Assembly (NCBI GenBank): GCA_947652605.1
Contig: OX393578.1
Coordinates: forward strand, 55,559,415-55,623,414
Source of the DNA: Elmis aenea
Taxonomy: Eukaryota > Arthropoda > Insecta > Coleoptera > Elmidae
Reading direction: 5' to 3'
Length of the DNA: 64,000 bases
Notes under the pieces: model-generated
What the model saw: only the letters and a program-made list of their open reading frames with translations
What the model was told of the DNA's origin: nothing
Databases searched by the model: none
Shown: positions 54,501-64,000 of the stretch, piece after piece
Layout of the letters: every line of letters starts with the position of its first letter
Position numbering within the stretch: position 1 is the first letter of the stretch
Position numbers and translations under genes: made by a program

Positions 54501-54706
54501 TTTTAATATTAAAGGAAGGTTCTCTTGGTGACGGAACTGAAATACAAACTCTTGACATGTCAGTAAGTGACGAAATAAATGAAGAAATCTTCAGAAACCC
54601 ACAAAACTTAACAGAACGTCGGAAAAGGCGACAGACTATTATAAGCATACCTCACAAAAATAAAGAATCAAGCGGCCATTTATCTGAAAATTTATTTGAT
54701 TCATAA
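37852..54706 (+). CDS. SLC9C1-like: SLC9C-type voltage-sensing Na+/H+ exchanger, copy 2 (12 exons, complete)
   Basis: Exons by homology with copy 1 and in-frame GT-AG joins: 37852-39272, 39325-39519, 45020-45194, 45296-45579, 45641-45911, 46083-46317, 48873-49124, 50183-50456, 52623-52871, 52928-53066, 53120-53296 and 54515-54706. The frame stays open throughout, giving about 1287 residues. The architecture is the same as copy 1: antiporter, voltage sensor, cyclic-nucleotide domain, basic tail. The exon 4 acceptor used in copies 1 and 3 is mutated here (AG to AT at 45291-45292). The next AG, three bases downstream, keeps the frame and drops one Lys. Introns hold copy-specific hAT and piggyBac insertions. 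It may be functional or recently drifting; transcripts would decide. Confidence 0.9.
39728..41163 (-). pseudogene. Old CR1/Jockey-group LINE, 3' part with RT C-terminus (copy 2 intron 2)
   Basis: From 41155 down to 40412 the minus strand keeps an open frame: TPWLRSNKLVLNVNKTKAMI, EIKYLGVVLDKNLTFNVHFD, IIRPHYQYCCTILYLLNETQ, then LPNEVKNARSVKQFRRRYLR and a stop at 40412. This is the thumb and C-terminal region of the reverse transcriptase. An (ATTAC)n tail lies at about 39735-39790. It is the uninterrupted counterpart of 15503-15743 plus 20068-20574 in copy 1. Confidence 0.8.
41164..43244. mobile_element. hAT-like element private to copy 2 (2081 bp)
   Basis: The ends CAGGGGCGGACTG and CAGTCCGCCCCTG are inverted repeats with the 8-bp duplication GGTTAACA (41156-41163 and 43245-43252). 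Copy 1 has the empty site AGGGTTAACACTTG at about 20567. No transposase frame is present. The middle is a nested palindromic element (41440-42625). Confidence 0.92.
41440..42625. mobile_element. Nested 1.19 kb palindromic element inside the hAT
   Basis: Begins CAGGGTGGC and ends GCCACCCTG between TA dinucleotides. The outer arms pair over long distances (TTATTTTCGATG with CATCGAAAAT, CTAAGTACGTAGTCTCGAT with its complement). Each half contains its own palindrome: TATGGTTGCCATTTAAAATA and relatives occur four times in alternating orientation. There is no coding sequence. Confidence 0.85.
43253..44960 (-). pseudogene. Old CR1/Jockey-group LINE, RT core (copy 2 intron 2)
   Basis: A 199-codon minus-strand frame (43965-44564) runs from MWQTLKTLTGVKKNMGTNQV to SGFRKKHSCEIIMKVL and is open here where copy 1 is frameshifted. 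Upstream pieces (44591-44809) match copy 1. The Helitron at 43383-43742 interrupts it. Confidence 0.8.
43383..43742 (+). mobile_element. Non-autonomous Helitron (copy 2 intron 2)
   Basis: Same insertion site, ends and interior repeats as 20704-21069, so the element was present before copies 1 and 2 separated. Confidence 0.8.
45020..46317 (+). CDS. SLC9C1-like: Copy 2 exons 3-6: voltage-sensor domain with shifted acceptor
   Basis: Exons are 45020-45194, 45296-45579, 45641-45911 and 46083-46317. S4 keeps the full RIIRVIRLIRLLR ladder. The S3-S4 loop (DVFMDSFDRTESTHSTTN) and the S1-S2 loop (NPKADSTLGTSIKGMN) differ markedly from copies 1 and 3, which resemble each other here. The usual exon 4 acceptor TTTCCAG reads TTTCCAT; I place the start at 45296 after CATAAG, which keeps the frame. 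Exon 6 begins with Ala instead of Gly (GCT for GGT). Confidence 0.85.
46801..46932. repeat. Two abutting palindromes in copy 2 intron 6
   Basis: The first hairpin pairs CGATGTTTTGTTGC with GCAACAAAACATCG (46801-46863, one bulge). The second has about 33-bp perfect arms (46858-46890 and 46900-46932) containing CACCGCAACACCTTCGCGCA. They share the ACATCG junction. Found only in copy 2. Confidence 0.75.
47234..47392 (+). CDS. Small signal-peptide-like ORF in copy 2 intron 6 (52 aa)
   Basis: MSSTIFMQILLVFLVLFDFL then FAANREKHTLKRE, with a different C-terminus (LKECSS) from copy 1. The frame is kept despite many substitutions. The possible donor GAGAG-GTACAT is changed to GAGAGATACAT. Function unknown. 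Confidence 0.3.
   Translation: MSSTIFMQILLVFLVLFDFLFAANREKHTLKREIHISISFNRLLSPLKECSS
47673..48643 (+). mobile_element. piggyBac-derived element private to copy 2
   Basis: The ends CCTTTAAGAGCTAACGT and ACGTTAGCCCTGAAAGG are flanked by TTAA (47669-47672 and 48644-48647). Subterminal CGGTCTCAGAGACCG/CGGTCTGTGAGACCG repeats occur inside. Copy 1 has the empty site AAGCTTAATATAAC at about 26584. It retains only the end of the transposase. Confidence 0.9.
48040..48264 (+). pseudogene. piggyBac transposase C-terminal fragment with cysteine-rich domain
   Basis: A 74-codon frame ending RCFYCSSKKSRKNKYKCYIC then NKFRCMEHIKGILCVECS. The C-x2-C, C-x2-C and C-x2-H spacing fits the zinc-binding end of piggyBac transposases. 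The catalytic domain is missing, so this is a deletion derivative. Confidence 0.75.
48873..54706 (+). CDS. SLC9C1-like: Copy 2 exons 7-12: cyclic-nucleotide-binding domain and tail
   Basis: Exons are 48873-49124, 50183-50456, 52623-52871, 52928-53066, 53120-53296 and 54515-54706. The phosphate-binding cassette is the same as copy 1, including PHDC in place of the usual P-R-A-A type sequence. A few replacements appear (YIMST to YLMST, D to E near 49092, TSSV to RSSI, I to F at the exon 11 end). The final exon and everything beyond it are almost base-identical to copy 1, unlike the rest of the gene. AATAAA follows the stop at 54868-54873. Confidence 0.85.
49231..50063. mobile_element. CAGGGTG-type palindromic MITE (copy 2 intron 7)
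   Basis: Orthologous to the copy 1 element, with one terminal mutation (AAGGGTG) and several internal indels. Confidence 0.75.
51670..51925. mobile_element. Copy 2-specific insertion, possibly LTR-derived
   Basis: GACGGTCGCTCACAGGGTTG to about TTATACGCCCGCGACC is absent from copy 1. It contains an AATAAA box and a final CGCCCGCGACC that could be a primer-binding-type sequence. No partner repeat is visible, so the class is uncertain. Confidence 0.3.
53868..54242 (+). pseudogene. Mariner transposase N-terminal remnant in copy 2 last intron
   Basis: Same 124-codon frame as in copy 1; I found one silent-looking difference (CAATTG to CAACTG region). Confidence 0.65.
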
Positions 54707-54867
54707 TATTTTGTAAATACTACGAAATGCCAGCTGCTTCTATAAAACCATGGACGCAAAAAACTTCGAAAGTAGAACTACGGGTAGAGAAGAAGAAAAA
54801 ATGTTTTTTTTTTAACTGAACCCTTTTATTTAAAATATATTAGGTAATATAGATAAGTTAAGACTTA

Positions 54868-54873
54868 AATAAA
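54868..54873 (+). terminator. Poly(A) signal AATAAA, copy 2
   Basis: Same position relative to the stop as in copy 1, within a 3' region almost identical between the two copies. Confidence 0.5.
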
Positions 54874-54931
54874 ATTACATAATGTGTTGATTAAGTTCTG
54901 ATACTAAGAATTAAATACAATTATTTATATA

Positions 54932-55460
54932 CAGGGTGTGTATAAATTGGCGAAAACGCTACACGTCGCGATGTTCTTCGTAAAATTCCAAGTCGAAAAT
55001 CTTAATACAAAAATGGACAAAATGAGTTTTTCTCAAATTTTTGTGGTAAAATTCATTTTAGATATTAAGTGTCATATATCATTGAAATCATAACACAAAA
55101 TGCTATCCGACTATGAGATTAGAATTTTTTCGCCGTATTTAAAAAAATGAAGTTGATGATGGTTCTGAAGAGCCGAACGTTGTTGGAAATTCTATGTTAT
55201 CCCAAAATATAAAGCGTAAGAAGTTGCCATAAAGAAGTGCTTCCAGATTGTCGATATCTTAAAAAATGTAGGAAATAGTACAAAAAAACGAAAATCAACT
55301 TTTTAAATTTTTCTTGAATAACTTTTCAACTAAGACAGCTATAAAAATTTTCTATGCAGATATTTGATGAGCATCTAATTTTGCAACTTTGCCCTAATTT
55401 AACTGACCCCGTAGCTCTTATGATAAGCGAGATGCATTTACTCGAATTTGGGACACCCTG
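54932..55460. mobile_element. CAGGGTG-type element after copy 2
   Basis: Nearly base-identical to 33331-33859, as part of the duplicated 3' flank. Confidence 0.7.
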
Positions 55461-55591
55461 TATACATTAAAAAATACATAAAAAATATTCTTAACGGAAA
55501 TCAAGATTTGTTTATTACTTTACTTTGCAATTTACTAATTGTGAAATCGACAGTTTGCATCGACTTGCACATGTAGCAATTTGCAAAGTAA

Positions 55592-56050
55592 GGGTCATAA
55601 CCCAATGGCGCGCGCGTTTTTTTCAGCGCGACTAGTTATACGCGACAATAAAATTAGCTTCGTTCGCGGAGAACTACTTCAGAACCACAACATCACGTCT
55701 CGGCATTGAAAGGGCGGAGTTACCCCTCGAATTTTGCCGAATACGTTCGAGCCAATAAAGTTGAAATATTTTTGACATCCAAAAACGTCAGTTCAATGCC
55801 GACACGTGATGTTTTGTTGACAAGTCGTGCGCGACTGGCAGTTGCAGTGGGTGCTCCATATAAAAACGTGTAATCTTATGTCGCGCGCGACAATTGAGTC
55901 GCGGCGTAAACGTTATTCAAAATCCTGTCGCGCGCGGCAAGCGAGTCGTGACGCGCCAGTGAGCGTTGCACCATATAAATACATAGAAAATTTAGCGCGA
56001 CTCAACGCGACCTGTCGCGCGCGACAGGTCGCGCCAGTGTGTTATGGCCC
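55592..56050. mobile_element. Harbinger-type MITE rich in GCGCGAC, after copy 2
   Basis: Counterpart of 33991-34449 with only a few base changes (for example CAACAGGTCG to CGACAGGTCG). Confidence 0.75.
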
Positions 56051-56657
56051 TAAGGTGTTTTTGGCACGGGTGTTCGCAATAGGAAATGAAATATGAAATA
56101 CAAAATTAAGTAATGTGAGACATTGAAATAAAATTGAAATTAAAAGAAATAAGTAAAAATGTTCAGCTATTATGAACAGGTGTCTAAATCCACGTGTACT
56201 ATCTGAGAATTTTCATCAAACCAGAAAACCGTATTTTTACGATTAAATAATCCGCAATCAGGAAATCAGCTTTCGTTTGACCACAAGGTTTGAAAAACGA
56301 TCCATTGATAACTCGGAAATCAGTAACTTGTTCGCACTGTAGAAAAATATGTATTACTTGAGAGTTAGAAAACATTTTCGTTGCAATAATTGTTTAATCA
56401 GGACACCACGGCCTACTGCGGTAAAACCTTAATTTTGCAAATGTTCATATTTTCCCTAGGTTAAACATTGAATAAAAAGATAAAGGAAGGAGCTTTATAG
56501 CGATACTAAGGCGTCCAGGTTAGCCACTTAATATGGCGGATGCATGTTTCCGCTTCTCAGTGGCGTATCTAACATTTTTAAATATGTATTGATTAATGTA
56601 AATATTTGCTTCGTTTTGAATTGAGCCTGTTATTTACTTATTTCTTTCTTGTTTCGT

Positions 56658-56767
56658 CCCGAAGAATAAAATAATCCAAATATTGATGTATGCTGTCGTT
56701 TTTTTAATTCCCTCGAATTAAAAAAACGACAGCATACATCAATATTTGGATTATTTTATTCTTCGGG
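56658..56767. repeat. Perfect 52-bp palindrome after copy 2
   Basis: Same as 35057-35166. The arms are still perfect in both copies. Confidence 0.85.
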
Positions 56768-58024
56768 CTTTCGCGGCTATCGTCCATGTTACAATCTTCG
56801 TTCCCGGGTTTGGAACCGCGTCTTCTTGATTTGTGTGACATTTCGACCATCCTATGTTGGTCTTTATCAAACGACAGTCGTTTGATAAAGACCAAACTGT
56901 AATAAAACAACTGTCGAGATTGCAGAGACATGAGAATATTTGCAGCTAATACTAATCAATAAACGATTAACCATTTTCAGTGTTTTATTTTGTTACTGTC
57001 TTCAAACCCCTCTAGTGCCTGGTGAACTCTGAGTTAACAACGTCAAGGGCCCAACCACATCCAAAGACGATCACGAACTTTCATAAAAAAAAAGATAAAT
57101 AAAAAAATATATATACGAAGAAAAAAAAGGAGATTTAAAATCAAATTAAAATAAAAGTACAAAGTTCTACTCGAACTGTTACAGCCCTTAAAAAAAGACA
57201 ATTTGGTGCCGTAGCTCTTAAAAGCAAAAAAAAAACAAAAATTTTACATGAATATGTTTTGGGAAATACTGTTTCAAACAACTTTTATTTGAAGTTTTTT
57301 TCATAATTCTTCCCAATAACAAAATAAGTGGGGGTGTTATAAGTGATGCCACACCCTGTATGGTATGTATACTGTATAGTTTGTGTGTATGTATCATTGG
57401 CGTATTTCTAGGGAGGCTGAAGGGAGCTAAGCCCCCTGAGCCTACCATTAGCCCCCCTGACAGTCGAATGACGCAAGAAATATTAAATAGTTTGTTAATT
57501 ATCAATATTAAAAGTGAAACCGTAAAAAAAACTGAATCCCGAAGAAATTCTTGCTGAATTTGTTTCCAGAAGAAACCAGAAAATAAATTTTAACCTATAA
57601 ATATAAGGACAAATTAAACTGTGTTTTTGTTATGGTTATTATGCGGCTAACTGCCGGTTGGCTGTCATTTAAAAGTCATCTCTTGTCAGAAAAATCAAGG
57701 TCTCTTCACACACACATCAGTCAGGCGCGTCTCAGCTCCGTCAGTTCCGTCAACCGTCAGTCATAAAAAATATTGTTTCTTGTAATTTAAGTTGATTCAT
57801 CTACACTCGTCCAGCGCAGTTACGAATATCTCGTAAGTCTGTCAGTCACAGAGTTCCGGCGCCTGACAGTCAAACTTACTATTTCTTCTTACCGATATTG
57901 TCTGACGCCTGACTGACGTGTGTAAATAGGCATCGTGGGTATGACTTTATCTATGGGTATGATTGAGACAAAACGGTGACGGATCGGAGACGCGCCGTGA
58001 CTGATGTGTATGAAGAGACCTTTA

Positions 58025-58258
58025 GGCTGCGGTTACAGTACAGCCGTATTCGCGCGATGGGCGCGCGTATGCGACCGTATACGCGCGAATCAAAGAAACC
58101 AATGCAAGCATAATATGAGAGTGGTTTCGAGCGAATTCTCGCTTGTAGTGTAACCGCTCTTATTTGCTTGCATTGGTTTGTTTCAGTCGCGCGAATACGG
58201 ACGCGTACGCGCGAAGCTCATTCGCGCGAATACGCTTGTACCTAATGAAAACGCACAC
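58025..58258 (+). mobile_element. GC-rich Harbinger-type MITE, first copy in unit 3
   Basis: Same position, TTA flanks and sequence as the unit 2 element at 36385-36612, with a small insertion (GGGCGCGCG). Confidence 0.8.
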
Positions 58259-58339
58259 TTATGCAGCGCAGTGGCGATTTCGAATCCTAAGCAAAAAAAA
58301 AACATCGCAACGAGTAAACGGGATCTTGTATTCAATTTA

Positions 58340-58569
58340 GTCTACGTTTTCATTACAAGCGTATTCGCGCGAATGAGCCTCGCGCGTACGCGTCCGTATT
58401 CGCCCGACTGAAACAAACCAATGCAAGCATATAAGAGCGGTTATACTACAAGCGAGAATTCGCCCGAAACCACTCTCATATGCTTGCATTGGTTTTTTGA
58501 TTCGCGCGTATACGGACGCATACGCGCGAAGCTCTTTCGCGCGAATACGGCTGTACTGTAACCGCAGCC
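58340..58569 (-). mobile_element. GC-rich Harbinger-type MITE, second inverted copy in unit 3
   Basis: The same family in opposite orientation, about 80 bp after the first. It is flanked by TTA (58337-58339 and 58570-58572) and absent from units 1 and 2, whose site reads TTCAATTTAGAAGATGG. Confidence 0.8.
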
Positions 58570-59013
58570 TTAGAAGATGGAAAATATTCTTCTTACAGAT
58601 CTAAAACAAATCGCGACATTTAATATGAGTTTAAGCCTTTAAGCGGTGTTCAGAAGCGGGCGAGGATTATATAGATAGAACGATGACATAAATGAATAAT
58701 ATTGATCTTCTCCAGTGTTTTATTATGCCTCAGTCTAGGAACTTAATTGTCACACTGTGTATTTGCCATTTAAGTTCTTTTTCTGCACATATTTTAAATG
58801 AAAAATAGGAAATGTTGTGAAGCTATCAAATCATCTCAGCTCTCTACAAGCACAACCACACAACATAAGCACAACTACCTCACAACCAAATTTTTGATCA
58901 TGTGTTTAAAGGAGGCGAAAAACAAAATTTATTTTGAAAGTTTTATAAACTGGTGAAAAGTTTTATTATTTGTATACAAAAGATAAAATTTAAAACAAAT
59001 ATATATTACAATA

Positions 59014-62000
59014 ATGTGGCTTTTAAAAATGTGGTTCGCGTTCTATATTAGTGCAGCTAGTGCCAATGAACAATCAAAAAACGATACGTCAGTTGCAGTT
59101 CAAGAGGGTAAATATGTTGCGAAAGCATATTTATTTATATTTACTGGTTTATTGGTTGGATCATTTTTCCGCGTTGTAACAAAAGCCATCAGACTGATAA
59201 TACCACGCAGGATTTTGCTGTTGTTATTCGGAGCGCTCATAGGTGTCCTTTCAAGATATAGTTCAACTGTGAAACAGTGCTGTGAAATAGCGTCGGTAAA
59301 ACCAGATTATCTGCTCATGGCTTGTTTGCCGATAGTGTTGTTCAAGACTTCGTTCTGCATTGATGGGCGCACTTTCCTGCGAACCTTGGGACAGATACTT
59401 CTTGTGGCAGTAGCTGGACTATTATTTGCGGCTGTTAATGTAGGGTTAATGATGACGATTGTCTTACAACAGGACTGGAGTTATTCCATGGGAATATTGT
59501 TCGGTATTGTTTCTAGTCCCTTGTGCCCAATGGAATTAGTCGCAATGCTCCATGAACAGTCAAAGCACTTGGCTATTTTACTTGAAGGAGAATCCATCAT
59601 TAGTGATTGTGTTTCAATTATCATGTTTCAAGGGATGATAACTCCTATGTTAAGTCCCGTGCGCAATTGGTATCAATATCTGTTAATTTTTTTAGGACGT
59701 TTATTGGGTGGCCTTATTGTGGGATTGGTGATTGGTTGGATCACTAAATTTCTTATAGGAAAAATGTATAACGATCCAGTAAACGCACTAACAGTGACCT
59801 TAGCATCAGCTTATTTAAGCTTTTTCATTGGTCATCAGCTAATAGGTAACAGTGGTGTAATAATGGTAACTGTGGTTGGGATCATGGCAGGTTTTAAGAG
59901 AACAAGTTTGTCTCCGGAAGTTGAAATTTTTTTAATGCAGGTTTGGGACACGTTGATTTTCGCCTACGGCACCGTTCTTTGTCTTATAGCGGGAGTTATT
60001 TTTACGCAACAAATTATAGATAACGTTGCGTATAAAGATTACGCTTTGGTTTTCGTGACGTACGTGGTTGTATTCGTCACTCGGTTCATAACTTTCTTAC
60101 TTCTTGCGCCGATTCTTAGTCGCATCGGATATGGACTAAGTTTTCGGGGTTTGATGATAGTCGTGTGGGGTGGTTCGCGTGGTGTTGTGTCGTTTTATTT
60201 GACTGCGGTCATTTCTCAATACGAACAGCTGAGTTCCATGAGCAGAGTGGTGATAATGCACGTAGCGTGTTTGGTTTTCTTAAATTTGCTGATAAACATC
60301 ACGACCATGCCGACGCTTTTGCGCCTCCTGGGACTATCAGAACATTCGCCAGCCCAAATAACGAACATGAACAACTGCATGAAACACTTACTGGACAGAA
60401 GGGATAAAACAATTTTGATACTGAAGATGGACAGGTATTTCTTTGTCCGACGCCTATCTCTTTTTGTTACACGAAACCATTTCCAGATTTTTGGCTGATG
60501 CAAACTGGCCCTTTGTTAGTACATCTACCACAATAAAACATCCCTACAAAATAAAAATTAGCGATAGTGATGACGAGGAAATTGGAGATTACTGGCTTGG
60601 TAACCGTCCGACAACTTGTCCAGATTGCAAAAGGGAAATTCCCCACGAACCAACCGTCAAGGAAATGAAGAATATGATCAAGTAAATAATTTGTTACTTA
60701 GCAACGTTGAAAAATGCTAAATTGTTTGAATACTAACTATACTACTACTAAAAAATGTCATTCGGGAAGTGTCAAAATATCCATGTTCCGCTTTGCTACT
60801 ATTGACCGTTCAAACGTCAGTAGCAGGCCGGAATATAAGTATTCAAATCAAATACCAATAGTTATCGTCATCTTTGAGATAGTCTACTGTAGATCCTACC
60901 GGCCATAATTGGTTCCTACGACTTTTGTGAGCCACAAAGCAATACTAAAATTATTTTTAGGGAAGCAAGACTAAGAATACTAAAAGCTAAGAAAATTTCA
61001 TACGTGCGACAGTATGAAAAAGGGATGATAACGAAACAAGGCTTGAGAGTCTTAGTACGAGCAGTAGAAGTGGCTATCGACACTGAGGCCGCTCTAATCG
61101 AACTAGATGGATTGCATGAGCTTTTCCATCACCAGGTAAAGACGAAATACTTTGATAGTTACCTATACAAAACTTGGGATTTTAGGGATTTTTCCATTAC
61201 CTCCGAAAAAAGTTGTTGGTAGTATCTTTCCAGAAAAGTGAAATAAACATCAAACCACCAAGAAAATATTGGCGAAGTATATGCTACCACATTATAATGC
61301 ATCCTGCGTTCAATATATTTATTTATTGTGTTATTCTCCTTAATACCATATCTATAGGATTGGAGATTGGTTTTAATTCTAGATCTAATTCAACACTAGG
61401 TTCAAGTTTAAGGGGGATTAACACTGTGTTCTTTGCAATCTATTTATTTGAATTTTTGCTTAAAATTTACGGATATTCTTGGATTTACGTGTTCAAACAC
61501 GGATTTAGAACTTACTTTAGGTATGTAACTAATTAAAATATTTACTTATCAAAACCCCATCTCCTATGTTTTGTTTTGTAGATCGAAATGGAATGTTTTT
61601 GATTTCTTTCTACTGGTAGTGGCATTGGTGGACTTGGTTACGGATTACATTGATGTGTTCAAGGACTCGCATAATAGAGCAGATAGTACACACCGTATAA
61701 CCAATATACTAACTACGACTGCAAGGATTATAAGAGTAATTAGATTGATCCGTCTATTACGTTCGTGCGTAGCTTCTTGGCATTCTGGATTAATTAAATT
61801 TTGCGATTCGAAAATAGACAAACACTTGGCATATGCTTATGATATTGGCAAGGTAATGTTCATTCCACTGTACCTGGTGATTTAGTTTGACTGTCGCACC
61901 CCTATAACTTTGTTATTGTAGGAGAAACCCCCTATAAAATTAAATTTTTGTTATTCGCAAGAAATTCAGTATAGAATGACGTAACAATGTATTTTTCTAC

Positions 62001-62258
62001 AATACTAATTCCGACATTTTTAGGGTTTCGTTACCGGTGAAGAAGAAGTGTCCGAAATGTTGCTATACATGGTAGACAACAAAATAATCCGAGAAGATTG
62101 TCGTCTAAGTATGGAAGCCGATCGTCTATCCATCACCAAAGAACTTGGAATGATACAGAAAGACAGACCTTGGATAGCCGTAACAGTTAAAACGCGCCAA
62201 GCCATAAGAGCGACGTTAAACTCCATGGCACATTCCATAACTGAACTTAAAGAATCTG
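59014..62258 (+). CDS. SLC9C1-like: SLC9C-type voltage-sensing Na+/H+ exchanger, copy 3 (5' part, exons 1-6; continues past window)
   Basis: Exons are 59014-60434, 60487-60681, 60961-61135, 61234-61520, 61582-61852 and 62024-62258. They are joined in frame with the same phases as copies 1 and 2, and the gene then enters intron 6, which reaches the window edge. This is the most diverged copy in exon 1. It alone keeps Asp198 (GAT at 59605-59607) in the EGESIIS-D site. It has LCP rather than TCP at 170-172 and CPMELVAML after it, and WGGSRGVVSF in the late helix. S4 is intact. Intron 2 is only 279 bp, with none of the LINE, Helitron or hAT insertions, so it is probably the ancestral layout. Exons 7-12 must lie beyond 64000; whether the copy is complete cannot be seen. 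Confidence 0.9.
60961..62258 (+). CDS. SLC9C1-like: Copy 3 exons 3-6: voltage-sensor domain
   Basis: Exons 60961-61135, 61234-61520, 61582-61852 and 62024-62258 encode the linker helix, S1-S2, S3-S4 and the post-S4 linker. The exon 4 acceptor is the normal TTTCCAG ending at 61233. Exon 3 ends HHQ instead of HHK. The S3-S4 loop resembles copy 1. Introns 3 and 4 match copy 1 base for base as far as I can read. Confidence 0.88.
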
Positions 62259-63008
62259 GTAAGAAGGCTACGAAACAATTTATGCAACAATAATTAAGTT
62301 TTTTGTATATTTCAATAATTTCCTCCTCAAACAAACACTTACCACCTCACAAATTTCTTAAGTCTAAAAAATAACCAAAAAAGTCACATATTGACCAATC
62401 AGTTGAGTAGTGTGGTAGGCACCTACCTCTATTACTTTTATCTTTAATCCAGCCCAAAACTGGGGAGTTCAAGGTTAAGGTGACAATTTTTTTCCGGGAC
62501 ACCAAGCTGGGATTACGAAAAAAAAGGTCCTCGACTAACTTTCGTGGAATCTATTTTTCCGTTTTCCGTATACACCACAAACCACAAATTTCATTAATAA
62601 ACAAAATTTAAATTAAAGGGGGAGAATTAAAACCCGCACATTTTTGCACATTTCAAAAAGATAGGATATGCCCAGGAGAAAGAACGTGTGTTGACCCTAA
62701 GTAACCTAACGATGTCCGTGATGTTGGTCCGGACTTGGGAAGCACAAATGTTGCTATATTTGTTTTTTAGTTAGTGCTTCGTTAGTGCAAATATATTTTC
62801 ATTTGGAGCAATACACATATAACGTGGTAGTTAACCTTAATTTAGAAGACTATTTTTTTACAAGTATTGTGTTTTTGTGAATGATTTGTTGGCAATACAT
62901 CCTCAGCATGGGAATTTCCCTGAACTACAGTGGCAGAAAAAACACTAATAGTGTTAAGTATTAATTCATTTACATAAAAATTGTACATCACATAGATACC
63001 GCGTGAAG

Positions 63009-63194
63009 TTATAAATGGTGACTCAATATATTCCGGTAGGCTGTATAGTCTTCATGCTTCAATTCTTTCAATGAAGTATTGGATGCACCATGTTTTTCTC
63101 CTCTTGCTATCCAGAGTTTTACCCATACTTTTCTAGATTTCCTTTTTCTGTTTCCTGGCGTAATAAAATGGCAACAACAACAATTCCCGCACAA
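63009..63194 (-). pseudogene. PIF/Harbinger transposase N-terminal fragment (copy 3 intron 6)
   Basis: Minus strand: NRKRKSRKVWVKLWIARGEK then HGASNTSLKELKHEDYTAYR, NILSHHL. The W-x3-W, G-x-S/Y-N-T-L, EL and YRN pattern matches the start of HARBI1-like transposases. No catalytic part follows; the host intron sequence resumes at about 63000. Confidence 0.6.
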
Positions 63195-63399
63195 ACTAGT
63201 TCTCCTGGCATTTTTTGTGTTTGACGACTACTAAACACGCAGCGATTTCACTCGCCAGATATATTACACAGAGCGATTTTACTAGCCAGCGTGTAAAATA
63301 GTAAGCGAGTGGCGAGTAAGGTAGCCCGGTCTCCAACTTTACCCTATTCCTAGTTTTATTTGATTTTCTGTTTGCTGCCAACCGTCAAAAGGACCTTAT

Positions 63400-64000
63400 A
63401 AAGAGAGGTACATATTTCCATTTCATTAAATCGGCTTCTGTCTCCACTCAAAGAGTGTAGTAGTTAGAGTATGCGCAATATAAAGTTTATTATACAGGGT
63501 GTGTAAAAATTGGCGGAAGCGCTACACGTGGCGATGTTCTTCGTAAAATTCTAAGTCGAAAATCTTAATACGAAAATGTTGTACCACGCTTGCTGTGTCT
63601 GCAAGACGTCCTCAAAGTTTTGACATTTAGTCCTTTAATAAGCGTTATTATTTAATACTTGCAAATGAAAAAGCTGCAATTTGGAATAAAAATAAATTTG
63701 GAATAATATTTTTTCCTACATATTGTGTTCGTCCTTTCAAAAATTGGTGTTGAAAATATGTAAATCACTGATTTGAATGAAAATAATACATATGGCAACA
63801 TTGTCATTAGCTGTCATCTCTGTTTTTCTCGTAATTATTTCTAGTTTGTGTTTTACGATACCCAAAAGTTTGCAGCTATGTTTACGAACTGAAGGCTTTC
63901 AGTTCGAACAAAAATTGTAAATACCTAAGTAAAAATTGCTGATAAAAAAATGTCCAAACACAAATCAATGTATGCAATGTTGCCAATTTTTTTTTTCTTT
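63400..64000. other. Copy 3 intron 6, window end
   Basis: Includes the decayed signal-peptide ORF (to about 63470) and a CAGGGTGTGTAAAAATTGGC element end (63496). No gene seen after that. Confidence 0.35.

Larger units (their letters stand above)
35599..57199 (+). repeat. Tandem duplication unit 2
   Basis: About 21.6 kb, containing copy 2, between two occurrences of the breakpoint sequence (35599 and 57200). The flank just before both occurrences (GTTACAGCCCTTAAAAAAAG) is the same, as expected for a head-to-tail array. Confidence 0.85.
57200..64000 (+). repeat. Tandem duplication unit 3 (partial)
   Basis: Begins at the third occurrence of the breakpoint sequence and holds the 5' half of copy 3. 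The right end lies outside the window. Confidence 0.85.

Overview
The window is AT-rich animal nuclear DNA, almost certainly from an insect with a transposon-rich genome. The evidence is multi-exon genes with GT-AG introns, insect-type transposons (Jockey LINE, piggyBac, hAT, PIF/Harbinger, mariner, Helitron) and many CAGGGTG-ended palindromic elements. A beetle would fit, but the sequence alone does not prove the order.

The only host genes I can support are three tandem, same-strand copies of an SLC9C-type (sperm-specific) Na+/H+ exchanger: a cation/proton antiporter domain, a four-helix voltage sensor with an S4 arginine ladder, and a cyclic-nucleotide-binding domain in one chain. Copy 1 (12816-33105) and copy 2 (37852-54706) are complete, with 12 reconstructed exons and open frames of 1288 and about 1287 codons. 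Copy 3 (59014 onward) has exons 1-6 and runs off the right edge. The duplicated unit starts at about 8673, 35599 and 57200, each time at the same short sequence.

Bases 1-8672 hold no host gene I can support. They are a patchwork of decayed elements: a Helitron-type protein repeat, LINE and DUF4817-like fragments, and hAT, piggyBac and other TIR elements. Unit 1 carries a 2.3 kb Harbinger-like insertion upstream of copy 1. Intron 2 of copies 1 and 2 holds an old LINE and a Helitron. Copy 1 adds a full-length, intact Jockey-type LINE (15744-20057) and copy 2 a 2.1 kb hAT-like element (41164-43244). Intron 2 of copy 3 is only 279 bp and lacks all of these. Several insertions have clean target-site duplications and an empty site in a sister copy, so the order of events can be read directly.

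The most interesting biology is in the paralogues. Copies 1 and 2 have Ala where copy 3 keeps the Asp of the family's GESLLND-type ion site. Replacement changes outnumber silent ones in the exchanger exon, while three short introns are essentially identical in all copies. Conflicting insertion patterns and a nearly identical 3' end point to gene conversion between units. Copy 2 has lost one splice-acceptor AG but has an in-frame AG three bases downstream. Together this looks like a fast-evolving sperm ion-signalling locus that may be producing exchanger-dead, still voltage- and nucleotide-sensing paralogues.
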